Assembly (NCBI GenBank): GCA_026991005.1
Contig: JALXCH010000464.1
Span: 1 to 13,962, forward strand
DNA: 13,962 bases
Reading direction: 5' to 3'
Source of the DNA: Calditrichia bacterium
Lineage (GTDB): Bacteria > Calditrichota > Calditrichia > RBG-13-44-9
The notes below the pieces were generated by a model. That model saw only the letters and a program-made list of their open reading frames with translations. It was not told the origin of the DNA and ran no database searches. A program made the translations under genes and the position numbers. The stretch's first letter is position 1; every line of letters begins with the position of its first letter. Shown here in pieces: positions 1-8,136 of this stretch.

Positions 1-455
1 CCATTCTGGAGGTAAAAGAGCAGATACGATTTTGCTCCGTTTGTTTCAATATTACGCAGGAAGATCCCTGCGAAATCTGCCGGGACGCTTCCCGGAACCA
101 CAAACAAATTTGTGTGGTGGAAGATGCTCCGAGCATTATGCTCATTGAAAAAACCAACGAGTACCACGGAGTTTACCATGTGCTTGGAGGGGTAATTTCG
201 CCTCTGGATGGAATTGGTCCGGATGATTTGCACATTAAAGAACTCCTCCAGCGAGCGCGGGAGGCCGAAGAGGTGATTCTGGCACTTAATCCCAGTACCG
301 AAGGCGAAGCCACCAGCATTTATCTGGCTCGCCTCCTGAAACCTCTGGGCGTTAAAATCACCCGGCTTACCCGGGGAATTCCTCTTGGGAGTTCCCTGGA
401 GTATGTGGATGAGCTTACCTTGACAAAGGCACTTAAAACACGATCCGAATTCTGA
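1..455 (+). CDS. recR: Recombination mediator protein RecR, 5'-truncated by the window edge
   Basis: RecR works with RecO (and RecF) to load RecA onto gapped single-stranded DNA during recombinational repair. The reading frame is open from base 3, giving 150 residues to the TGA stop; full RecR is about 200, so the N-terminal helix-hairpin-helix region lies outside the window. The visible part starts with a four-cysteine zinc finger (two CxxC pairs, at about residues 11/14 and 23/26 of the fragment). A Toprim domain follows, beginning at 'CVVEDAP' and including 'ALNPSTEGEA', then the family-typical 'TRLTRGIPLG' and 'LEYVDELTL' near the C-terminus. The GTG at 114 lies inside the Toprim domain and is not a true start. 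In many bacteria recR follows dnaX and ybaB, which would be to the left. I see no clear terminator after the stop. The identification is very safe. Confidence 0.96.
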   Translation, partial: ILEVKEQIRFCSVCFNITQEDPCEICRDASRNHKQICVVEDAPSIMLIEKTNEYHGVYHVLGGVISPLDGIGPDDLHIKELLQRAREAEEVILALNPSTEGEATSIYLARLLKPLGVKITRLTRGIPLGSSLEYVDELTLTKALKTRSEF

Positions 456-550
456 ACATATTTTCACGTAGAAAATTGCAACAAATAACGGGCAGTTTTA
501 ATAGGGCAATGTTATGCATTAGAAGAGTTCACTAATCCAGGAGAAAAATT

Positions 551-1264
551 ATGTTCCCCATTCGAGATACCATCCCTTCCCGGACGTTTCCCTATGTTAC
601 TATTGCGCTAATTTTCATTAATTCGCTTATTTTTCTGTATGAAGTATCCCTGGGTCCCTACCTGGATACTTTTATTCGAACCTATGGATTGATTCCTCAA
701 CAATTTTACGCCAGCGCGCAACAGGGGGCAGGCGGGGTACTGGGACGCTATTTACCGCTGTTTACCTCCATGTTCCTCCATGGCGGCTGGTTTCATATCA
801 TTGGCAACATGTGGTATTTGTGGATTTTTGGAGATAATGTGGAGGATCGTCTGGGACATGGTCGTTTCTTTCTTTTTTACATTCTCTGTGGGCTGGCTGC
901 GGGATTTACTCACCTCTGGTTCAATCCTTCTTCTACGGTTCCCACAGTCGGTGCCAGCGGAGCCATTGCCGGTGTGATGGGGGCTTATTTCCTGCTATTC
1001 CCCACTTCCCGCATCATCACTCTGGTGTTCATCATTTTCTTTATTGAAATCATCGAGATTCCCGCTTTTTTCTATCTGGGTATCTGGTTTTTAATGCAGT
1101 TTATTAATGGAGCCGCAACGCTTTCGCTAACGCATCAGGGTGGGGGAGTGGCCTGGTGGGCGCATTTTGGAGGATTTGTGGCGGGAGCCATACTGGTACC
1201 CTTCTTAAAAAAGCCCAAACGCAAATTGTCCCGGGTGTATCACGATCATTATTTTCGCTGGTGA
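551..1264 (+). CDS. Rhomboid family intramembrane serine protease
   Basis: This 237-residue polytopic membrane protein cuts substrates within or next to their transmembrane helices. An N-terminal 'FPIRD' segment precedes the first hydrophobic helix (about 14-31). A long periplasmic loop leads to 'HGGWFHIIGNMWYLWIFG', where His82 and Asn86 match the HxxxN oxyanion-hole motif. The catalytic serine is Ser136 in 'GASGAIAGVMGAYF', and the catalytic histidine is His205 in 'AHFGGFVAG'. Helices at about 156-175 and 176-190 lie between them. The C-terminus is short and basic. All catalytic residues are present, so it should be active. The start is supported by AGGAGA at 539-544, six bases before the ATG. 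It is followed 78 bases later by a second membrane-linked serine protease gene. The substrate cannot be read from the sequence. Confidence 0.95.
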   Translation: MFPIRDTIPSRTFPYVTIALIFINSLIFLYEVSLGPYLDTFIRTYGLIPQQFYASAQQGAGGVLGRYLPLFTSMFLHGGWFHIIGNMWYLWIFGDNVEDRLGHGRFFLFYILCGLAAGFTHLWFNPSSTVPTVGASGAIAGVMGAYFLLFPTSRIITLVFIIFFIEIIEIPAFFYLGIWFLMQFINGAATLSLTHQGGGVAWWAHFGGFVAGAILVPFLKKPKRKLSRVYHDHYFRW

Positions 1265-1342
1265 GCTGAAAGAATTGGAAAGTAGAGAATTCAGAAAATA
1301 TAAAAACACAGTACATCAAAATATGAAAATAAGGAGCCTGCC

Positions 1343-2167
1343 ATGAGCTGGGGAGATTTATTTATGATTTTTATCATGCTTTCCGCATTACAGCCTTTAC
1401 TGCAAAAGAAATTACTTTTTTCCAGCCGTTTGCGCTTGATGCAAAAAATTGAGCAGATGCGGAAGTCGCGGTTTATTGCTTTAATTCATCGACAGGAGAC
1501 GATGAATTTTCTGGGTTTTCCGGTGATGAAATACATCAACGTGGAAGATTCGGAAGAAATCTTGCGCGCCATTAAACTGACCGATCCCGAAGTTCCAATT
1601 GACCTGGTCATTCACACTCCGGGCGGTTTAGCTCTGGCGGCAAAACAAATTGCCATGGCGCTGAAGAAGCACCCGGCAAAAGTCACCGTGTTTGTTCCCC
1701 ACTATGCCATGTCCGGCGGAACCCTCATTGCCCTGGCTGCCGACGAAATTGTGATGGACCCCAATGCTGTGCTGGGTCCCGTTGACCCGCAACTTGGGGA
1801 ATATCCTGCAGCTTCCATTCTGGAAGCCATCCGGCAGAAAGGAGCAGCAAAGGTAGATGATCAAACCCTTATTCTGGGAGATGTGGCGCGTAAAGCGATT
1901 ACCCAGCTTAAAAACACGGTACTGGAAATTCTGGAAGGAAAAATGGAGCCGGAAAAAGCCGAAAACACAGCCGAATTGCTCTCCCGCGGACAATGGACGC
2001 ACGATTATCCCATTATGGTGGAAGAAGCCCGGGAACTGGGACTTCCGGTGTCCACCGATATGCCAGAGGAGATTTACCAGTTCATGAGCCTGTTTCCGCA
2101 ACCCATGCAAAATAAAACACCCTCAGTACAGTATGTTCCCATTCCTCATCATCTGGAGGAAAAATGA
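1343..2167 (+). CDS. SDH family Clp-fold serine protease (membrane-anchored, SppA/ClpP-related)
   Basis: This 274-residue protein has the ClpP/crotonase fold of the 'SDH' family (formerly DUF114), named after its Ser-Asp-His catalytic set. One N-terminal hydrophobic segment (about 5-20) probably anchors it in the inner membrane, with a basic stretch after it. The fold core is visible as 'IDLVIHTPGGLALAAKQIA' (residues 86-104), then 'PHYAMSGGTLIALAADEI' with probable nucleophile Ser124, 'LGPVDPQLG' with Asp148, and 'QWTHDYPI' with His220. AAGGAG at 1331-1336 sits six bases before the ATG. Family members are annotated as proteases, but substrates are largely unknown. Its position beside a rhomboid protease suggests a shared role in turnover of membrane proteins or signal peptides (inference). 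SppA is the main alternative, but SppA is longer and uses a Lys-Ser dyad. Confidence 0.9.
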   Translation: MSWGDLFMIFIMLSALQPLLQKKLLFSSRLRLMQKIEQMRKSRFIALIHRQETMNFLGFPVMKYINVEDSEEILRAIKLTDPEVPIDLVIHTPGGLALAAKQIAMALKKHPAKVTVFVPHYAMSGGTLIALAADEIVMDPNAVLGPVDPQLGEYPAASILEAIRQKGAAKVDDQTLILGDVARKAITQLKNTVLEILEGKMEPEKAENTAELLSRGQWTHDYPIMVEEARELGLPVSTDMPEEIYQFMSLFPQPMQNKTPSVQYVPIPHHLEEK

Positions 2168-2367
2168 GTGGCTTACCGGTGTTAAAATTGCATTCTTGAG
2201 GGGTACCGTGTTTTTTACTTTACAGACATTGAGTCGGGTAACTCCGATAACGGTAAGAGATTAAGGAAGTTTTTTAAAAACATCTGGATTGACTCGTCAC
2301 CAAGTGAAAAAATGTTTGAATCCGTTAAAAGCAAAAGGATTTTTATTATTATCAGGAAGGTTTTTCC

Positions 2368-4956
2368 ATGAAAAAACATTTCGGCATTGGCCGTATTTTA
2401 AGTGTCCTTTTCCTCTTGTTTGTTTTGAGCTTCTTCTTATGGAAGTTTTCGAACTCCCATCTTCCACACCGAATTCCCGATCAGCAGGAAGAAGCTGCCG
2501 AGAAACTGAAACCCAATGATTGGTTTTACCTGCAGCGGAGTTATCCCGAACGTCAACTGGATTATCGCGCCTGGCGAGCTGCCTGGCAACAGGCACAATT
2601 CTTTCGGCAGCAACAGAGCCTGGAAACAATGTACTGGACATCTGCTGGCCCAACAAACATCGGAGGGCGCGTTACCTGTATTGCTGTCCATCCCAGCCAG
2701 CCTAACCGTATCTGGATTGGAGCAGCCGATGGGGGTGTGTGGGTAAGCGGCAATGGCGGTGTGGAATGGACACCGGTGTTCGATTTTAACCAATCGCTTT
2801 CCATCGGAGCACTGGCAATTGATCCCAACGCTCCCAACACGGTTTATGTGGGTACGGGAGAGGCTAATGCCAGCGGCGACAGTTACCCGGGAAACGGATT
2901 GTTTCGCACCACCGATGGTGGCCTCACCTGGCAATATCTGGGGCTGGAGCATTCCTATTATATTGCACGCATTGCCATCAATCCGCAAAATACTCAGAAT
3001 ATTTTTGTGGCAGCTACGGGATTGCTGTTTGGGAAAAATCCCGAGCGCGGAATTTACCGCACACTGGATGGTGGCAATACCTGGGAACGAGTGCTGTACA
3101 TTTCCGATTCCACCGCCGCCATCGATGTGGTTATCAATCCGGTGAATCCCAACATTGTGTACGCCGCAATGTGGGAATGCATTCGGCGTCCTAACCATCG
3201 TCAGGCTGGTGGAATAACCAGTGGCATTTACAAATCCACTGACGGGGGTACCACCTGGACGCAACTCACCAATGGACTGCCGCCGAACTCTCCCACCGTG
3301 GGTCGCATCGGCTTAACCATTTCACCTTCCAATCCCGATGTGCTTTACGCCATCTATGCCGACCATCCCGGATACTTCATGGGGCTTTACAAAACCGTGA
3401 ATGGCGGTTCCAGCTGGTTTTCAGTGGGAAGCGGCCTTTCCCAATTGTTTAGCTCTTACGGGTGGTATTTCGGACAGGTGTATGTGGATCCTTCCAATCC
3501 CAACATTGTGTATGCACTGGGGCTTGACCTCTACAAATCCACTAACGGAGGAGCCACCTGGAATAATATCGGCTGGAGCATGCACGTCGATCATCATGCC
3601 ATCTGGGTGGATCCCAACGACTCCAATCATCTGATTGTAGGGAATGATGGTGGAGTTTACCTTTCCCAAAACGGTGGCGCCAGTTTCAATAAAGTGAACT
3701 ATCTGCCCATCACGCAGTTTTATGCCGGTACGGTGGATTTTAACCATCCGGAAAAACTGTACGGGGGAACCCAGGATAACGGCACTGTTCGTACTCCTAC
3801 CGGCCAGTTAAACGATTGGGAGGAAATTTACGGTGGTGATGGTTTTTATGTGATTGTGGATCCCAACAACTCCAACATCATTTATGCGGAGTATCAATAC
3901 GGGGGGCTTGGTAAATCCACGGATGGGGGATATTTTTTCTCTTCCGCCACCAATGGGATTAATAGTAATGATCGCCGGAACTGGATGGTACCGGTGGTCA
4001 TGGATCCCAATAATTCTAACATATTGTATTACGGAACTTATCGAGTTTACCGAACCGTTGATGGGGCCGGTTACTGGAGTCCCATTAGCAGCGATTTGAG
4101 CAACGGCCCCTATCCCGGAGGGCTATCTTACGGTACCATCACCGCCATTGCCGTCGCACCTTCCAATCCCAACACCGTATATGCAGGTACCGATGATGGA
4201 AATGTGTGGTGTACCGATGGGAGTATTTCCAATTGGGTGAATATTTCCGGCACCCTTCCTCAACGGTGGGTAACCAGCATTGCGGTACATCCGTCAGACG
4301 ATCAGGTGGCGCTGGTGACATATTCAGGGTATAAACATAACGAATATATTGGCTATATTTTTTGTACTACGGACAAGGGGCAAACCTGGACGGATATTAC
4401 CGGGAATTTACCGCAGGCTCCGATAAATAAGGTGATTATCGATCCTGATTATCCTCACATTTATTACATTGGAACGGATGTGGGAGTATTTTTTACTCCG
4501 GATTCCGGTACCACCTGGCAGATGCTGGGGCAAAATCTACCCAATTCGGTGGTAATGGATTTGATTCTTCATCAGCCGACACACACCCTGGTGGCTGCCA
4601 CCCACGGGCGTTCCCTGTACAAAATTGATATTTCGGGAATTACGGAAATTGCTCAGGATAGAAAAATCTCTGTTCCTCACAGCGTTCTTTTAACGCAGAA
4701 TTATCCCAATCCCTTTAACAACCGCACGCAAATCAGTTTTTACTTACCCCATTCCATGGTGGTTGATGTAAGCATCTTTAATGCAAGGGGACAGAAGGTT
4801 AAAAATCTGATTCAGGGAACGGTTTCTGGCGGCTGGCACCAGATCCATTGGGATGGTACCAATCAATTACAGCAGGAGGTGAGCAGCGGAACTTATTTCT
4901 GTCGGTTGCGTAGCGAACAGGGAAATCTGGTACGAAAGTTGATTTTTTTAAAATAA
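2368..4956 (+). CDS. Secreted two-propeller Asp-box (BNR/VPS10-like) protein with type A C-terminal sorting domain
   Basis: This 862-residue exported protein begins with a basic start and a hydrophobic stretch (about 10-25). The AxA-like cleavage site is unclear, so it could be a signal peptide or a signal anchor. From 'SAGPTNIGGRVT' (92-103) to about 752 it is built of 14 blade units. Each carries a '(D/N/H)P-x-x-x-N-x-x-Y' strand motif, and most are paired with an Asp-box such as 'STDGGTTW' or 'TTDGGLTW'. Fourteen copies fit two seven-bladed beta-propellers, as in sortilin/VPS10 and GH74-like proteins. Residues about 770-862 form an Ig-like type A sorting domain ('NYPNPFN', 'SIFNARGQKV', 'SSGTYFCRL', 'KLIFLK'), which in related phyla directs type IX secretion and surface attachment. 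AGGAAGG at 2354-2360 supports the start. No catalytic residues can be assigned; ligand binding, adhesion or glycan hydrolysis are all possible. Confidence 0.88.
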   Translation: MKKHFGIGRILSVLFLLFVLSFFLWKFSNSHLPHRIPDQQEEAAEKLKPNDWFYLQRSYPERQLDYRAWRAAWQQAQFFRQQQSLETMYWTSAGPTNIGGRVTCIAVHPSQPNRIWIGAADGGVWVSGNGGVEWTPVFDFNQSLSIGALAIDPNAPNTVYVGTGEANASGDSYPGNGLFRTTDGGLTWQYLGLEHSYYIARIAINPQNTQNIFVAATGLLFGKNPERGIYRTLDGGNTWERVLYISDSTAAIDVVINPVNPNIVYAAMWECIRRPNHRQAGGITSGIYKSTDGGTTWTQLTNGLPPNSPTVGRIGLTISPSNPDVLYAIYADHPGYFMGLYKTVNGGSSWFSVGSGLSQLFSSYGWYFGQVYVDPSNPNIVYALGLDLYKSTNGGATWNNIGWSMHVDHHAIWVDPNDSNHLIVGNDGGVYLSQNGGASFNKVNYLPITQFYAGTVDFNHPEKLYGGTQDNGTVRTPTGQLNDWEEIYGGDGFYVIVDPNNSNIIYAEYQYGGLGKSTDGGYFFSSATNGINSNDRRNWMVPVVMDPNNSNILYYGTYRVYRTVDGAGYWSPISSDLSNGPYPGGLSYGTITAIAVAPSNPNTVYAGTDDGNVWCTDGSISNWVNISGTLPQRWVTSIAVHPSDDQVALVTYSGYKHNEYIGYIFCTTDKGQTWTDITGNLPQAPINKVIIDPDYPHIYYIGTDVGVFFTPDSGTTWQMLGQNLPNSVVMDLILHQPTHTLVAATHGRSLYKIDISGITEIAQDRKISVPHSVLLTQNYPNPFNNRTQISFYLPHSMVVDVSIFNARGQKVKNLIQGTVSGGWHQIHWDGTNQLQQEVSSGTYFCRLRSEQGNLVRKLIFLK
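2650..4623 (+). repeat. Fourteen-fold propeller-blade coding repeat inside the exoprotein
   Basis: The blade motif 'xPxxxNxxYxG' recurs at residues 108, 152, 205, 257, 319, 374, 415, 457, 498, 546, 597, 641, 692 and 735, with spacings of 41-62 residues. Some DNA stretches are nearly identical between blades: 'aatcccaacattgtgta' occurs near 3145 and again near 3497. The repeat is divergent at protein level, as expected for old internal duplication, but a few blades (498 and 546, 'DPNNSNI') are closely similar. Confidence 0.85.
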
Positions 4957-5132
4957 AAGTGAGATATTGGGAACTTGATTCTTCTTTTTCTAAAAATTAT
5001 TTTTAATTGATTTAAAAACAAATGGTCAAGTTCAGAATCATTTTAGAACCGATTTGAGCAAGTTTTGCGCAGGTTGAATAGTTTTATTGATATGGATGGT
5101 GCACTGGGATAAGCAGAAAGGTATCGTAATTC

Positions 5133-5870
5133 ATGGAATTCAGTGAAAAACTTTTAAAGCGATTAAAAGTGGCCTATACCGTGGGTGTACTTACGGGAGC
5201 AGGGATTTCGGCAGCCAGTGGTGTGCCGACTTTTCGAGGAAAAGATGGATTATGGAATAAATATCGTCCCGAAGAGCTTGCTAACTTCGAGGCTTTTCAG
5301 AAAAATCCCAAGCTGGTGTGGGAATGGTACCAATGGCGCAGGGAATTAATTCAGAATGTGCAACCCAATCTGGGACATTACGCCCTGGTGGATATGGAAC
5401 GAATTTTTCCCGAATTTGTCGTTATTACTCAGAATGTGGACAATTTGCATCAGCGTGCCGGAAGCAAGTACGTTATTGAATTACATGGGAACATTTTTCG
5501 CAGTAAATGTTCCCGGTGCGGCAAACCTTATTCCGGAGAAATTGATATTAAGAAAGGAATTCCGGTGTGTCCCGAGTGTGGAGGGCTTATTCGTCCCGAT
5601 GTGGTGTGGTTTGGCGAAATGTTACCGGAGGAAAATTTGCGAAAAGCCCAGGAGTTTGCTATGGCCAGCGAGGTGTTTTTTGCCATTGGGACTTCAGCGG
5701 TGGTGGAACCTGCCGCCTCGTTACCTTATATGGCCAAAGGGAATGGCGCTTACGTGGTGGAAATTAATCCCGAAAAAACACCGCTAACCGATGCCGCCGA
5801 TGAGCATCTGGAAGGAGAAGCTGACCGGATTTTACCTTCGCTGGTCATCGAACTGGAAAGAATTCGTTAA
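5133..5870 (+). CDS. cobB: Sir2-family NAD-dependent protein deacylase (class III sirtuin, CobB type)
   Basis: This enzyme removes acyl groups from lysines in the cytosol, using NAD+ and releasing nicotinamide and O-acyl-ADP-ribose. The 245-residue protein is full length. 'GAGISAASGVPTFRG' (residues 22-36) is the NAD-binding loop. 'TQNVDNLH' (99-106) and catalytic His118 in 'ELHGN' follow. Cys126, Cys129, Cys146 and Cys149 form the structural zinc site. 'GTSAVVEPAA' and 'VVEINPEKTPLT' complete the Rossmann fold. Tyr66 and Arg69 in 'WYQWRRE' are the Y-x-x-R pair that marks class III (SIRT5/CobB-like) enzymes able to take succinyl or malonyl lysine. AGAAAGG at 5115-5121 precedes the ATG by 11 bases. 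The next gene starts 17 bases after the stop, suggesting an operon with two envelope lipoproteins, an unusual partnership. Confidence 0.94.
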   Translation: MEFSEKLLKRLKVAYTVGVLTGAGISAASGVPTFRGKDGLWNKYRPEELANFEAFQKNPKLVWEWYQWRRELIQNVQPNLGHYALVDMERIFPEFVVITQNVDNLHQRAGSKYVIELHGNIFRSKCSRCGKPYSGEIDIKKGIPVCPECGGLIRPDVVWFGEMLPEENLRKAQEFAMASEVFFAIGTSAVVEPAASLPYMAKGNGAYVVEINPEKTPLTDAADEHLEGEADRILPSLVIELERIR

Positions 5871-5887
5871 AGAAAATTAGTTATCTT

Positions 5888-8131
5888 ATGAAAAAGCGTA
5901 TCATATTAATTTTATTGACTCTGTTTTTTTTCGCTGTTAACTGGCAGTGTGCCTATTACAATTATCTGTTCAATGCCAAAAAACAGTATGAACTGGGAAT
6001 TAAGTTTTTGCAAAAAAATCCCGGTAAAGTTCAAAATCACCAGGCACGCCAGGCATTCGAGAAAACTATCGAAAAATGCTGGAAACTGATTGAAATTTAT
6101 TCCGATAAAAGCAAATATGCCGATGATGCGCTTCTTTACATCGTAAAAAGCGAATTTTATCTAAACAAATTGACGCAAGCCAGCCTGCACGTTAAGCAAT
6201 TCATTTCCAAATATCCCCAAAGCGATTTAATTCCTGAAGCCTATCTCTGGTACGGGAAAATCCTGGTAAAAGAAGGAAACATCAAAGAAGGAACAGAGTA
6301 CCTTTACAAAGCCATCAATGCTTCCGATAAAAGTTTCATCAAAGCCTACGGATACTTTGAACTGGGTTCCATTGCCTTCGAAGCTCAGGATTATGAAAAA
6401 GCACTGGAACTGTTTCAAAAAGCATTAAAGGAAAAAATCCAGCCTGTTTACAAAGCATTTCTTCAATTTTATCTGGGAGAGTCGTTTTACCAGCAGGGCA
6501 TGTACAAAGAGGCGATTAAGCGCTTCAAGAAAGTGGAGAAATTTTCTCCCAGCATCGACATCGAGTACAAGACCAAATTCCATCTGGCTCGCTCCTATGC
6601 GGAACTGGGTAAGTACAAGGAAGCACATAAAATTCTCCGCAAAATGCTAACGGCTCCGCGGTTTAAGAATTTTGTACCGCTGATTAAAACGGAGATTGCC
6701 ACTATCTTCGAAAAACAGGGCAAGCTGGAAGAGGCGGTGCAACGTTACAAGGAAGTGGTGCGAGAACATGTGTCCAATCCCGGTACAGCGCTGGCGGCTT
6801 TTAACCTGGGTCGATTGTACGAGAACGAATTATCGGATGTGGATTCCGCTGTGTATTACTATGGAATGGTTAAAAAAAGTTATGCCCGTTTCGACAGTGT
6901 GGAAATTGCCGAGTACCGCAAGAATTTCCTTTCTAAATTGAAAGAGATAAAGGATGCAATCCGCAAGGACAGCCGCCTGGTTTACCGGCTGGAGCACGAT
7001 TCCTTTTTCCGCGATTCTCTATACAAAGCTCAACTGGAAGATTCGTTACGGCGAGAACTGGAAAAATTACAGGGTGTCTCATCCGACACCAGCGATACCA
7101 GCCTGATTGCCCGCGATAGCACCCATGCTCTTTCTTACGAGGATTCATTAAAGAAAGCATTGCGGGATTCCCTGCAAAAAGCCAGGGAAGATAGCCTGAA
7201 AAAAGCGCAGGGTGAGGGAGGGGAAAACCAATTTATGTCTGAGGAAGATTTTCGCAAACAATTACTGGGCGATGAAGGGGGAACACAAAACAAGCAAACA
7301 GATAAACAGAAGGAAAAGAAACAATCAAAAGAGAAGAAGAAAAAGAAAAAGCCTCTGGAACGTCGTAAACTTCCTCAGATAAAGCAGGATTTGATGAGAA
7401 GCAAATATCATCTTGCAGAGTTTTTCCTGCTGGAAACGGAGAATTTTGATTCCGCCCGGGTGAATTACGAGAAATTCCTGGCTAATTATCAGGATTCGGT
7501 GTTAACTCCCAAGGCACTGTATTCTCTGTATTACATTTATTCGCAGCCCGAATTTCGGCAGGATAGTTTAAAGCGGGATTCACTGGCCAATGTGCTGATT
7601 CAACAATATCCCGAATCGCCTTTTACTTACCAGATATTGAAGCAGCGAGGGGTGCTGCAGGATACTTCTTCCCGGGATTCACTGGAGCAATTGGGACATC
7701 AGTTGTTTCGAGAGGCAGAAAAGCGGTTCGATGAAGGCGATGTGCAGGGAGCGCTGGATTTGTATCAGCAGGTGGCAGAAATGGATTCGAATCTCATCTG
7801 GTCTGCCAAAGCGCGGTTGGCTCGTGCCTGGATTTATGAGCAGGTATTAAATGATATTCCCAGAGCAGTGGAAGAATATACCCTGCTGGCAGAACATTAT
7901 CCGCAACCCGAGTTTGTGGCGCTTGCCCGGAAGAAAATTGCCCCGCCGGGAACACAGGCGGTTAGCGACACCTTGCTGGCTTCGGCAGATACAACGGCTC
8001 AGGATACCTCCACCGTCGCCCAACTTGACACTGCGGTTATTGCTCATGGCATCGTAGGCCTACCTGACCTATCTCATTCCGAGCGCTACCGGCAATGGAG
8101 AATGAGACGAGCACGTATGTCAAATCGGTAA
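5888..8131 (+). CDS. Large tetratricopeptide-repeat lipoprotein with charged DSL/Lys-rich linker (possible SprE/PorW-like)
   Basis: The 747-residue protein starts with a basic N-region and a long hydrophobic stretch, ending at Cys21 in 'AVNWQCAYYNYLFNAKKQYE'. The -3 to -1 residues (N-W-Q) are a poor standard lipobox, but a lone cysteine after a signal sequence strongly suggests lipidation. Tetratricopeptide helices run from about 30 to 345, with clear units such as 'AYGYFELGSIAFEAQDYEKA' (153-172) and 'GESFYQQGMYKEAIKRF'. Residues about 370-495 form a low-complexity linker with repeated 'DSL' triplets and a Lys-rich stretch (471-489). More TPR-like helices follow at about 500-685 ('AEKRFDEGDVQGALDLYQQV'), then a Thr/Ser/Asp-rich tail and a basic C-terminus. 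This layout recalls TPR lipoproteins of envelope assembly or of type IX secretion (SprE/PorW), but I cannot confirm that. The start has no strong ribosome-binding site, so translation may be coupled to the sirtuin gene. Confidence 0.82.
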   Translation: MKKRIILILLTLFFFAVNWQCAYYNYLFNAKKQYELGIKFLQKNPGKVQNHQARQAFEKTIEKCWKLIEIYSDKSKYADDALLYIVKSEFYLNKLTQASLHVKQFISKYPQSDLIPEAYLWYGKILVKEGNIKEGTEYLYKAINASDKSFIKAYGYFELGSIAFEAQDYEKALELFQKALKEKIQPVYKAFLQFYLGESFYQQGMYKEAIKRFKKVEKFSPSIDIEYKTKFHLARSYAELGKYKEAHKILRKMLTAPRFKNFVPLIKTEIATIFEKQGKLEEAVQRYKEVVREHVSNPGTALAAFNLGRLYENELSDVDSAVYYYGMVKKSYARFDSVEIAEYRKNFLSKLKEIKDAIRKDSRLVYRLEHDSFFRDSLYKAQLEDSLRRELEKLQGVSSDTSDTSLIARDSTHALSYEDSLKKALRDSLQKAREDSLKKAQGEGGENQFMSEEDFRKQLLGDEGGTQNKQTDKQKEKKQSKEKKKKKKPLERRKLPQIKQDLMRSKYHLAEFFLLETENFDSARVNYEKFLANYQDSVLTPKALYSLYYIYSQPEFRQDSLKRDSLANVLIQQYPESPFTYQILKQRGVLQDTSSRDSLEQLGHQLFREAEKRFDEGDVQGALDLYQQVAEMDSNLIWSAKARLARAWIYEQVLNDIPRAVEEYTLLAEHYPQPEFVALARKKIAPPGTQAVSDTLLASADTTAQDTSTVAQLDTAVIAHGIVGLPDLSHSERYRQWRMRRARMSNR

Positions 8132-8136
8132 ACAAA

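Noticed and set aside
114..116. GTG as a start for the first gene
   Set aside because: The same frame upstream encodes the RecR zinc finger, so the gene is cut by the window edge and does not begin here.
1628..2110. 160-codon open frame on the minus strand
   Set aside because: It is the shadow of the SDH protease gene, which has all three catalytic residues on the + strand.
2168..2367. Small gene or regulatory RNA before the propeller gene
   Set aside because: I see no start with a ribosome-binding site, no convincing stem and no good promoter pair in these 200 bases, beyond the ribosome-binding site of the propeller gene at 2354-2360.
2437..3264. 275-codon open frame on the minus strand
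   Set aside because: It lies opposite the propeller-coding gene, whose repeats and domains are clear; the reverse frame shows no recognisable domain and is opened by codon bias.
8095..8136. Upstream ATG for rlpA
   Set aside because: It would put 14 polar residues before the lipoprotein signal and overlap the TPR gene; the ATG at 8137 gives a textbook signal and lipobox.
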